Made by a program: the position numbers and the translations under genes. From assembly GCA_019096195.1 (NCBI GenBank), contig JAGTXK010000014.1:62001-126000 (forward strand): a stretch of DNA of 64,000 bases, read 5' to 3'. The stretch is from Boletus sp. NGJ (Eukaryota; Basidiomycota; Agaricomycetes; Boletales; Boletaceae). The notes beneath the pieces are model-generated. The model had not been told where the DNA came from, ran no database searches, and was given only the letters and a program-made list of their open reading frames with translations. Numbering within the stretch: the stretch's first letter is position 1; the number at the start of each line of letters is the position of its first letter. Below, one piece after another: positions 11,836-22,657 of the stretch.

Positions 11836-12963
11836 ATGGACGGCGCAGCTGCGCATTCACTTTCATCAAATGATAGCACGCAAGAGAATGGCACACACTT
11901 GTGGATACCAGAACCCGAGACGAGCAAGTCTAGGAGTGATCCCGCACCTTCATCGTCTCGTGCCCCACAGCTGCTGAGGGAGCGGCTCTACGTGGGTAAT
12001 CTCAGTCCGACCGTGGATGAGTGAGCCAAAAAACATCAATTGATAATCGGACCCACGCTCTGAATGTTTCAAGATATGCCTTGATTCAGGTCTTTACAAA
12101 GTTTGGGAAAATTGCAAAACTAGATTTTCTGTTTCACAAGTCCGGTCTCAATAAGGGGAAGCCGAGGGGGTATGCATTCGTCGAATTCATGAACGAAGCG
12201 GTAAGTGGTCGCGCGTTTTCGGTTATGCTACCACTCTTTTGACATGTGTATCTTTCGTTGACACGAACGCGCGTTGGACGGCGGTACTGGCTACATGACC
12301 GAAGGTCTCATCCCGGGCGACGTAGGGCTGACTGGATTCGTTGGACATTTAGGATGCAGCAAAGGCGTTACAGACTACCAACGGGAAGCTCTTGCGTGGT
12401 CGCAAGTTAGTGGTGACGTTCGCACAACAAGCACCAAACTACGATTCGGGACCCGCATCGTATAGTGGCAGAAGCAAGCGGTCGGATGCCACACCTACCG
12501 CGTTAAGTTTAGCGAAAAGCAGTGGGTTTGCACGTCCCGAAGCGTGAGTACATGAATATAGCTATAGCCATGTTTATATCTGGGTCGACTTATAGCTCAC
12601 TCTAGTAAGACATCGAGCAAAATTGCCATGATGGAGGCCAAACTCCGCCAGATGTCGAGTTCTTCCCCTTTTGCAGAGAGACCGGCACTACCAAGTAAAC
12701 CAGCTGCACCGCGGAGGGGTACTCTGGAGGGTATACAGACCCAAAGAGTGTCGAGTCATGGGATGAGGTTTATCTCTGGCGAAGATCAGCGGACAAAGAA
12801 TGAAAGCGGACAGATTGCACACGGCGGACGAACGACCGCACTGCCCTCGATACGCGATGCGGAGTCGGCGGATATGAGAATTCCGCCTTCAAGTAAGCAG
12901 CGGAGTATACCTGGCGTAAAGATTGTGAAAGGAGGGAAGTCCGGAGTCACGCCATTGACATGA
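11836..12963 (+). CDS. RBM18-like RRM RNA-binding protein
   Basis: Predicted single-RRM RNA-binding protein, similar to animal RBM18. The start at 11836 gives MDGAAAHSLSSND; upstream in-frame codons have no ATG. The RRM runs RERLYVGNLSPTVDE, then (after an intron ending TTTCAAG) YALIQVFTKFGKIAKLDFLF and HKSGLNKGKPRGYAFVEFMN. RNP2 is LYVGNL and RNP1 is KPRGYAFVEF. After a longer intron (about 160 nt) the domain closes with DAAKALQTTNGKLLRGRKLV and VTFAQQAP. A third intron precedes KTSSKIAMMEAKLRQMSSSS, which matches the KIKAIEAKLK helix of RBM18. The remaining tail is basic and disordered. The block LDFLFHKSG plus the KIxxxEAKL helix makes RBM18 orthology likely. Its cellular function is poorly known. 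Confidence 0.85.
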
Positions 12964-13584
12964 AGGGTTAGGACAGGTTCGCAATCACCATGCGTATAGC
13001 CGATCATGTCTCCTGATTTCATAGCTGAGTTTCGGGTCTGTTGGGGTACCTTTAATTTGCTGTGTTACCGAAAATAGCACTGTCGCTTTGCATGTCAAGC
13101 GCGCTCGCGTTGCAAGGTTATTGTCCGACGATAAAGCATTGAATCAAGTTTCATTTCGCTATGGAGGGGCAGGAAGCTTTCGCGGGAATGAATCGGGTCG
13201 TCAAAGAATCAATCCACCACGCGCGGGAGGACCAGTGAGATCACGGGCCGGGCCGTGGCATTCATTATCAGTTTATCAGATTAACAATAGAAAAAGACAC
13301 CGAGCGTAACCAATCTCATCTCCCCTAGAATCGCATGGACCAGTCATCGTGATCGCATTTGAATCTATTCCGCGGGAAATAATAGGTTCCCTGGAACATC
13401 GTTCGTACATATGGAGGTTGAGAGGGGCCTTTCGCGGGAACGGGCAGATTTCCCCCTCGCGATTTCTCATCTTTCGTGTGAGTTCTCAACAGCGCACACT
13501 GGTGAACATTTGAACCATTTCCCACCACCTGACCTGCTCGACAAATAGTTCTCAGCGGCACTTGAAACGATCGTGCTCCTTCTC
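12964..13584. other. Intergenic region upstream of catalase
   Basis: No gene is supported. Short minus-strand ORFs at 13276-13561 lack any domain. The segment carries several CGCGGGAA/TTCGCGGG-like words (around 13180, 13368 and 13432) that could be regulatory sites upstream of the catalase gene, but this is only a pattern. Confidence 0.35.
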
Positions 13585-13592
13585 TTATATAC
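13585..13592 (+). promoter_or_regulatory. TATA box of catalase gene
   Basis: TTATATAC lies 48 nt before the catalase start codon in a pyrimidine-rich context, a usual core-promoter layout for a strongly expressed fungal gene. It is predicted from position only. Confidence 0.5.
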
Positions 13593-13639
13593 CCCCCTTG
13601 TCATTCCCCTTTCTTCTCCCATCCTCATCTTCATCCGAG

Positions 13640-15643
13640 ATGCCTTCTACACAGGTTTTCAACAGTACAGATGGTGCCGTCTACACCACCTCTAACGGCG
13701 CCGCAGTCGCAGAGCCATACGCTGCTCAGCGCGCCGGCACCTTCGGCCCCCTCCTTCTGCAGGGTCTGTGCCGATCCGCACTCTGTATATATGATCTATC
13801 TGATTGCGATATCTCCAGACTTCCACCACATCGATGCCCTTGCCCACTTTGATCGTGAACGTATCCCAGAGCGTGTCGTACGTCCACGCAGATCGATCAG
13901 TCTTTGCTTGCTCCTCAGCCTAATCATTCTAGGTTCATGCCAAAGGTACAGGTGCACATGGTTACTTCGAATTGACCCACGACCTCAGCGACATTACCTC
14001 TGCCAAGCTCTTCACCGAAGTCGGCAAGAAGCACCGTACCACCGCCCGATTCTCTACTGTCGGTGGTGAACTAGGTTCTGCGGATAGTGCCCGTGATCCC
14101 CGTGGCTTTTCCGTCAAGATCAGATCAGAGCAGGGCAACCTTGACTGGGTTTTCAACGACACCCCCGTCTTCTTCATCAGAGACCCCGCCAAATTCCCCC
14201 ACTTCATCCACAGCCAGAAGCGTGACCCCCAAACTCACTTGAAGGATGCTGACATGTACTGGGTATGAGCCTTCATCTTCTTCTCTTTTTTGTTTTCCTG
14301 ATCAGACACTTTACAGGACTACCTTGTACAAAACCCAGAGTCTGCTCACCAGATCACCATCATGTTCTCCGATCGCGGTACCCCACTTGGTTTCCACAAC
14401 ATGCACGGCTACTCCGGCCACACCTACAAATTCGTCAAAGAAGATGGCAGCTGGGTGTACACTCAGATCCATATCAAAGCCGATGGTGGTTTCAAGGTTG
14501 GTATTTACCCCCCCCCCCCCCGTTGATTGCGATTGCCCGATCTCATTTATTTCAGACCATAGACCTCGCCACCGCAACCAAATTCGCCGGGGAACAACCA
14601 GACTACGGTCTCCGAGCGCTTTTCGAAACCATCGAAGCAGGAAAATATCCCACTTGGACGGTTTACATCGTACGTATTTATACCCAATGAGTAATCCTGA
14701 TCGATAAAGTCGCGTTTTAGCAAACAATGACACCTGAGCAAGCAGAAAACTTCCGCTACAGTGTTCTGGATCTCACCAAGGTCTGGCCTCACAAGGACTA
14801 TCCCTTGCGCCCCGTCGGCAAGTTCGTGTTGAATGAAAATGTTCAAAACTACTTCGCCGAGGTTGAACAGGTCAGTTCGCTTTCATTTTTTGGAGGAAGG
14901 TTTAGTCTAACCGAAACCCACACCAGGCTGCTTTCTCTCCCAGCCACACTGTCCCCTACCTCGAGCCTTCTTGCGACCCTGTTTTGCAGTCTCGCCTCTT
15001 CTCCTACCCAGATACCCAGCGCCACAGACTTGGTGTCAACTACCAGCAGATCCCTGTTAACCAGCCCATTGTTCCGATCGCCAACTTCCAGCGTGACGGT
15101 CCAATGAACATCAGCAACCAGGGTGCTCGCCCTAACTACCAGAGCAGCATTCTCCCGTTGTCATACCTCAAGAACAGGGGTGCTTCCTACGATGTTCCTC
15201 GCAATCTTGACCGCGAGCTTAGGCACGAGAGGTGGATCGGTGGTGCTTACTTGGACCTGGCCGAAATCACAGAACGTCAGTCATCCACATCCTCACCACA
15301 AAAAGTTATGTGATTGAACTTGGTCCTACAGTGGACTTTGAGCAGCCACGTGCGCTCTACGCGGATGTCATGAACGACACCGATCGTGCACACCTTGTCC
15401 ACAACGTCGTCGAACATGTTCGCAACGTAAAGAGCCCCGAGATCAAGACGAAGATCCGTGAGTTTCGCTTGAGCATTGTGGCTTCTGTTTATCTGACTGT
15501 CTTCAACAGTCTCCTACTTTGCTTCCGTCCATCAAGAACTTTCCGACCGTATCGCAGCTGGCCTTGGTCTCCCAAGAGCTGGGCCCCTCCCAGGAATCAA
15601 GCCTGCCGCTGAGGCTCTTCGTTTCCGCGTTCAGCAAGCGTGA
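13640..15643 (+). CDS. Catalase (small-subunit, heme)
   Basis: Breaks down hydrogen peroxide to water and oxygen, probably in peroxisome or cytosol. Exon 1 reads [20 protein letters not shown]. Later exons carry the family blocks: [20 protein letters not shown] with the catalytic His, [20 protein letters not shown] with the catalytic Asn and proximal-side [25 protein letters not shown], and the heme-ligand motif [17 protein letters not shown] with the axial Tyr. The total, about 510 residues, fits small-subunit (clade 3) catalases. There is no C-terminal flavodoxin-like domain as in large-subunit enzymes. About eight introns, all GT-AG, keep the frame. The intron at about 14500-14555 holds a run of 14 C. 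The C-terminus is [11 protein letters not shown]. It does not end in a classical SKL-type PTS1, so peroxisomal import is unproven. Confidence 0.95.
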
Positions 15644-15935
15644 GAATAGTTTGTCACATGGATATGTATCTTGCGGATCCAGCGAAATTGTGTGTATTGT
15701 ACTACAAAGAATGAGAGACTAGCAAGTTTACCTTCCCAAAGTCTAATGTACAATTCACCGCTAGTCCAACGATGATCGTAGAGAGCCACTCGTCATTTCA
15801 CTGCGAAATAATTTTTGACACACGGATTCCGACGGCGCCAATCAGTGGGCGAGAAGATGAACATTTGAATCGGACCAATAATCGCACACCTAGGATGTTG
15901 TCCAGTAATCCAACGAAATTATATCACAGACAACT

Positions 15936-18900
15936 CTACAGATACAAGGAAGAACAAAAGATGACCGAGTTTGGCCGCTCAAGCATTTCCGATGCCTTTT
16001 GGAATTTTTCTTGTAGCTCCGAGTTTCCGATGACTTTTGCAGCCTGCGTCATTTGTCGCAAAAGTTCGCCCAGTCGTCTGAATACGCGGATGAGATTGCC
16101 TTCGAACTGGTCCGTCAACTGTGAAAAATCCGTGCGGGTGAATTTACAAAGCCGAATCATGGTCATCTCGAGGAGACTACCGACCTTGCAGATGTCTGAA
16201 AAGGATGCCCCACGACACCACTGAACTACTGCATCCATGAGCTCCACTTTGAACGATTGAACGTATTCGTCCTCGACGAGAGGCAGCTTTGACTCTTGAG
16301 ATACCTTGGCAATCCGCCGAGCCAGCTCTTGCATCACACGTAAAGGTGCCGCGAGCTCCTCAGTGAGTCTTGTTTGTTGTTCGCTCTGTGCTAATGTCAG
16401 CCAACAGATGGATCCGTAAAATATGGGTAACAGCTACCTTCTCTGTGAACACGAAACAGCTCAGTAAGCTGGCACATTGCTCCGGCAGCAGCGTGTTAAA
16501 AGCGCCGTTGAAGATCAGTTCGGTGAGCAACAGCTCGTCGCCAGTGCTGATTTCACATGCGACACGACCTTTCATTTCGGCGATGTCTGACGAATTCGTG
16601 AATCCCAGCCGTCGCAACACACGTTTTCGGCACTTGAGTTCCTCGAGTTGCAGAACATCGTGCGTTGCAAAGATCCGTTTCTTCAATGCCCGGATGTTTG
16701 TTTGCGCCATCTGTTTCTGGGCATATAAAGTATACAAGTGTGGGAGGCGAGAGTCTCTGTGGAGTTGGCTCGAGTACAACTTTTTTTCCATGACCTCGAT
16801 TTTCTGATAAAAAAACGCTAGCGTCAGCGGCGATGGATGGCGCGCACCAATTGTACCCTACTTTGACGAGGTTGAGGAATTTTTCGTCTTTGATCCCCAT
16901 GTTCTGGATTGGATCGAGCAGCGTTATCCCATCGGGGAATCTGCGCTGCACTTCCAACACACTCTTCCAGATGGTTTCTCGAGCTTGGTCTTGTCGTAGA
17001 TCTTTTGGTAGGAATATTCGAATATGACTAATCGCCTCAACTGTCGACAACAAAACTGGGACGACAAGTGGATTGCCCTTGTGGTCTGGTGGGCAGGGCA
17101 GAACACCACCCGGTGTTGGCGTAGTGATGTTCCTGTCTTTGGGAAGGGCAGCTCCTGTGTCACAGTTCAAAAGAACGTCGAGAATATATTGTTCGTGCGG
17201 AGGGACCTCGTCGATCTGGAATTCCGACTTCGTCTAGGATATGCGACTTGGAGAACGGATCGCGAAGTACTGGAGAGAATATAAACTGACCTTTGATTTG
17301 ATGCGTTTTTGAAAGTTGATAACTACGCCCCAGCCAAAGTCGGCGTCTTTGTGCTTGACTCGGACTAGCCGGCCAGACTGGAGAAAGGGTAGGCTGTACG
17401 TTGGATGCGTAGTGACCGCTCGGAAGTCCTCCACCATCTGATCAAGTTGTTGGCGGTAGTCATAGTATGCGGCCACGAGGTGCTCGTCTGGGATATGTAT
17501 CGAGTCCCGCCGTCTTTCCTCTGCCCTCAATTCTGAATTATTAACGTGAGCGAAATAAACGACAAGCGACCAGCGTTTGTACGACGAACCTTTTTCCAAC
17601 CCTGGAATCCCAGCACTACTCTGGAACTGGAAGAAACACCGTTCGAGCATGTACTCGGGACTAATTCCTTCCACCTTGAGAAGATTCAAGATCATATTAT
17701 ACCCTAGATGGAAGGCAGAATCGAGTCGATCAGCCTCTCCCTTGATCATCGTCTTTGCAGAGGCGGGTTCAAGTTTCTCGTCACACATCATAATGACGAC
17801 ACCACGGTCATCTAAACCACGACGACCCGCGCGACCCGACATCTGGATATATTCCCCGGAAGAGAGGTCCCGGAATTCACGCCCATCAAATTTGCGGGCC
17901 GCCGTGAACACGACAGTCTTTGCGGGCATATTTAGACCGATAGAGAACGTTTCGGTGGCAAAAAGGACTTTGATGAGGCCTTCCTGGAAGAGAATCTCGA
18001 TGACCTCCTTTAGGATCGGTAGAAGACCGCCGTGATGGATGCCAATCCCACGCTTTAAGAGGGGAAGGAGGTTCGATATCTGAGGTAGATTACGATCGTC
18101 TGGCGAAAGGTTTTCGATGGCATTTTGGAAAATATTCGCGACCAGTTCTTGTTCATCATTAGAGTTGAATTCGAATTTGGACAGAGTTAAAGCCAGGGCC
18201 TCGCATTCTCGTTTGCTAAATGCAAAGACAATGACAGGGTTGTAATTTTTGAGCATAATCATTTTGATGATCTTGGAGACGTCAGAAGACCCTATGAGAC
18301 AATGAGGAAACCACAATGTTGATCGTGGGGAAGCATAAAAATACCTTTCTTTTCACCACCCTTTTTGGTCTTCCCTTTACGTCCTTTACCGCCGTGGGGG
18401 TCCGCAGGATCTTCACCCATCTTTTCCTGTAGGGTTCCCATTGCTTTGCTGAAGGTATCCTCCTTAAACTCGCCCTTCTCGTTGACCACCAGGTAAATAC
18501 CTTCACCACCAGCGGGGAAAAGGTAGTGCTGCAGGGGTGTAGGCCGGAAGTCGGTGTACACGACATGACATGGCTGTTCGTGGGACTTGCAAATCCACTC
18601 TGCGAATTGCATAGCGTTGGGAATGGTGGCTGATAGAAACACGTATCGGACGGTGTGAGGGAGTAAGATGATAGTTTCCTCCCAGACTACACCACGTTCT
18701 TTATCTCGCATGTAGTGAATCTCGTCGAATATAACCCACGCTACTTCTCGCATGATTTCAGAGCCACGATACAACATGGAACGCAGAATCTGACACGCTG
18801 ATAAAGAGTGTGCTCCGAAGCATAAGAGGGCACTCACCTCTGTCGTCATGACCAAGCAAGTCGCGGATGGGTTGATAGTAACATCTCCCGTCATGAGGCC

Positions 18901-19646
18901 CACGTCACCAAACTCGGCAAGCATCTCACGATACTTTTGATTACTGAGAGCCTGCACAAAGTCAAACGGTTTGTTTCTTAGCGTACACAAATGTAGATTC
19001 AAACTCGCTCACTTTTATTGGACTAGTGTATATTACACGTTGCCGATTCAGGAGACATTGCGCTATGGCATACTCTGCCACCACTGTCTTACCGGCACTA
19101 GTATGCGCCGACACCAGGACACTCTCATTCCGCTGGATAGCATACACCGAAACCTGCTGGAACGGATCGAGCGTGAATTTGTATTCCCGAGCGGACTTTG
19201 AGGGAGGAATATGTTTTGCGATAGGAACATAGTCGTAGCCGGGAGGGATAGCAACTTGATGCCGGACCTGTGCAGCATGAGAACGGACAGTAAAGCCTTG
19301 TGGCTTCACAAACCTGATGTCGAAGTTCCAGTCTTGAACCCTCTTCGACAAGACCCGTCAATCCACCACTCGCAGCCATCTCACGCTTCGCCTCTGTCTG
19401 AAACTCATCTACCACGACAGGAACTGGGCTTGCAGCACGAGAGCGTTTCACAGGTCTTTCGACGACTTCACCCGACGCCGGTGGCAGCCAACCCAGATCG
19501 GCATTACCAGGACTCGACTTTCGCTTCTGACCCGAGGTAGATACGGGAACAGAGGGAGGTATTGGTGTCTCGTCTACAAGCGCTTCATTGTCGCTTTCAT
19601 CCTCTGGTGGGGCGTTATCGAGGAAAGAAAACAAATCCGGCGCCAT
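15936..19646 (-). CDS. MTR4: Mtr4-type exosome RNA helicase
   Basis: Ski2-like DExH helicase that feeds RNA to the nuclear exosome and takes part in 5.8S rRNA maturation (TRAMP complex in yeast). The start at 19646 gives [20 protein letters not shown]. An acidic N-terminus is followed by the core: [20 protein letters not shown], Walker [27 protein letters not shown], Walker [24 protein letters not shown], and RecA2 with [38 protein letters not shown] and [19 protein letters not shown]/arch segment follows ([18 protein letters not shown]). The C-terminal DSHCT region ends [22 protein letters not shown], closely like the Mtr4 C-terminus ([11 protein letters not shown]), which separates it from Ski2. 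The reading frame is complete through several short introns. [16 protein letters not shown] basic insert between the RecA domains is also typical of Mtr4. Confidence 0.95.
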
Positions 19647-20355
19647 TGCGAACAATGAAGGAACTTGATCTTGTGTTCAACCAGTGGGATATTGGTGCTG
19701 TGATTATGTAAAGGATAGACTGTTCCCACTGGGGCTTGTACTACTAGTAGTACTAGCAGGCTGTCTAATACAAAAGTATCGGATCTTAGGCTCTACTGTC
19801 TACGGACGGGATTTGATGTTTTATCTTTCAACAATGGTGTCGTAGACTTGTAGCGCTCTCGTATTCGTCGACAAGGCCGGTTTGCGCGATTAAATACTTA
19901 AGTCTAAGTTGGCTGCTGGCTGCTCGCGACGCTTATTCATCAACGTCGATGTATTGTATCCAAAGCAGGCTGGAATTGTCTCAAAGTATGTGAGTAGCCG
20001 CAATGGTGTTGCAATACATTCTGCTCATCGGTCTCGACGGTGACGGCAGCGGGGACTCGGAACTCACTAACTCCCCGTCAGTTCTCTCGCGGCTGGCCCG
20101 GAGTACACTCCACTCTGAATTCGGATCTTCATATCGCACTCATCGGCAAATAACACATCGACTCTCAGCCAGTACATATTTGGTGACGACAAAACCAGCT
20201 GGAAACTTACGACAATGGAATAAAAGACTCCGAGTGATCCTGCGGACCACCGATTTGTTCCGGCAAAGTGACAAGGTCAAATGAGACACTCGGTCTTGTT
20301 TTGAGCTTAACCATTTGACTCCGAGGTTCTTGTCCAGGTGAACGCCGAACCAGCC
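19647..20355. other. Divergent intergenic region MTR4 / P450
   Basis: Upstream of both genes. It contains a 9-bp inverted repeat CCAGTGGGA (19681-19689) / TCCCACTGG (19724-19732) and just beyond it a near-palindromic CTACTAGTAGTACTA (19741-19755). No ORF with a recognisable domain is present. Confidence 0.45.
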
Positions 20356-20361
20356 TATAAG
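20356..20361 (+). promoter_or_regulatory. TATA-like box of P450 gene
   Basis: CCTATAAGAG lies 55 nt before the P450 start codon, in the normal window for a core promoter. Positional prediction only. Confidence 0.4.
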
Positions 20362-20410
20362 AGGTTTCGTGTCACATCGGCTCACAATGTGAAAGCATTG
20401 AAAACTTCCA

Positions 20411-22589
20411 ATGTCGTTCTCTCTTCTCTCAGTTCTCGTCGCGCTCTGGGGTGCGGTGACGATCTACATTGTGCGCAATCGCCGGTTGCGAACTCGGTAT
20501 CCGCTCCCCCCCGGTCCAAAACCTCTTCCTCTGATCGGAAATTTGCTCGATATTCCCTTGAACGACGAGGCTGCGACATACAACGCATGGGCTAAGGAAT
20601 ATGGTTTGCTCCTACTTCGTCGACGCATGCAATTTCGATGCTAAAACCTGCTTAAGGGGACTTGGTATATGCCAATGTCATAGGACACCGCCTGCTTTTC
20701 GTCAACTCCGCGCAGATCGCAAACGATCTCTTCGAGAAGCGATTTATCAATTACTCTGATAGAAACAAGCTACCCATGATCAATGATTTGTGAGTTTCTT
20801 TCTGACAGAGCAATAACAAGGTTAATTCATCATCAGAATGGGCTGGGACTGGAGTTTCGGTCACATGCCGTACGGTTCGTATTTCTATGCGATCGCAGAG
20901 CGCACAGATCAGTGATGGGGTCGTCTGATTGTACAGGAGAGCGCTGGAAAAAACATCGCAAGATGTTTGAGCGCCAATTCCGGCCTGCTGTGGCTCCGAC
21001 TTACTGGCCCCTTCAGCGGGATGAAGCGCATACACTTCTCAGAAATATTTTGGACACCCCGGAAAACCTCATTGAGCACCTTAGGCAGTGGGCAGGCTCC
21101 ATTCACTTTCCGTTTCACAAAGCTAACTACCGCACAGAAATTCAGCGGCGGTAATTATGAACGTGATCTACGGAATAGAGATTGCACCAAGGGGGGACCG
21201 GTATGTTGATATCGCTGAGAAGGCTTTGGAGGGAATGGCGAAGGCGGCAGCTCCAGGAGCATTTCTTGTCGACGTCTTTCCTTGCTGTGGGTGTCTCTCC
21301 GGCGGGATGGTACCCAACTGACTATGCTTCAATAGTGAAGTACGTTCCGGATTGGGTGCCCGGGGCAGGATTCCAGCAGAAGGCTGCAAATTGGAAGAGG
21401 TGTGTATTGGAAATGCGAGATGCTCCCTTCGCAGCTGTGCAGAAGGCATTGGTTAGTACATATTTCCAATCCGATGTAGGTTAAACTAACCCATTGAAAG
21501 GCTGCGGGAACCGCATCACCATGCTTTGTTACTCACCTCATGAACGATTTGAGTAATACCGAGGACGCGAAGGAGCAAGTTGAGATAATCAGAGGGTGTG
21601 CTGGCCTTGCATATGCTGGTAAGATTGGATATTGATGTCAGAGTTCCGACGTACTCATCGCAGTCCGTAGCCGGCGCAGAAAGTGTAAGGAGATGGTTCC
21701 AGGCGCAAATTCAGTATGCTGAATTCCCCTTAGACTGTTTCTTCATTGTCGTCGTTTTTCTTGGCCATGGTTCTTCATCCCGCCGTCCAAGCCAAGGCAC
21801 AAGCGGAACTGGACTCTGTCGTCGGGTCTGGACGCCTCCCTGACTACAACGATAGACCAGCTATGCCATATATTAACGCCATCGTTAAAGAAGTGCTTCG
21901 GTGGAATCCCGTAGCTCCGCTTGGTGATTATTCGCCGCTGATGGTGATGATCAACGGGGTTGATGTATTCTTCTTCAGGTCTTCCCCATATGGTCACCAA
22001 AGACGACATCTATAATGGATATTTCATACCCGCTGGAACGACGATTATCGGCAACACTTGGTCAGCTCTTGTTCTTTGGCGAGACCCCAGGTCGAGATAA
22101 CTGAGATCGGCTCAATACAGGACCATCTTGCATGATAAGCAAAACTATCCCCAGCCAATGGATTTCATACCCGACAGATTCCTGAACGTTGATGGAACTG
22201 AAAACGAGGAAGTTCTCGATCCTGCGACAGCGGCGTTCGGCTATGGACGACGGTAAATTCGAATATAGTCTTGCTTTCGTAGAGTTATTGATGCCCTCGT
22301 GCGCAGCATCTGTCCAGGCCGTTTCATGGCAGACGCAACGTTGTGGATTTCTATCGCATGCATCCTCACCGTTTTCGACATTCGCCCTGGCAAAGATGAG
22401 CACGGTGAGACAGTTGAGGTCAAGGCAGACTTCGAGTCTGGAATGATCTGGTAGGTGCAATGTTCCGGTGCTAGAATTGTCACCGCTCAATAAAATTGAT
22501 TCAGTCACCCAAAATTATTTTCTTGTGCCATTTCTCCTCGCTCTGAAGTGGCGAAAGCAATCATCAAGGAGACGGCTATCCTCTCGTAA
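20411..22589 (+). CDS. Cytochrome P450 monooxygenase (microsomal, basidiomycete type)
   Basis: Heme-thiolate monooxygenase; substrate unknown. The start [20 protein letters not shown] is a membrane anchor followed by the proline hinge [15 protein letters not shown]. The helix-C motif is [15 protein letters not shown]. Further exons read [17 protein letters not shown], the I-helix AGAES-TVSS (with Glu-Ser where most P450s have AGADT/AGTDT), [20 protein letters not shown] with Exx[12 protein letters not shown], and the heme loop [20 protein letters not shown] with the cysteine ligand. At least ten short introns join in frame. The reading frame ends at TAA 22587-22589. The exon layout and motifs resemble the CYP64/CYP5144-like families of mushrooms, but I cannot fix the family by eye. 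It appears intact. Confidence 0.9.
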
Positions 22590-22657
22590 CTACTCTCCTT
22601 TCTTTCTGCTTTCTGGCGAGAGGTGTCTACGCTAAAGACATAGTGGTACGCGTAGCC

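Noticed and set aside
13276-13561. Two overlapping minus-strand ORFs upstream of catalase
   Set aside because: Short, no domain, and they cover the expected catalase promoter.
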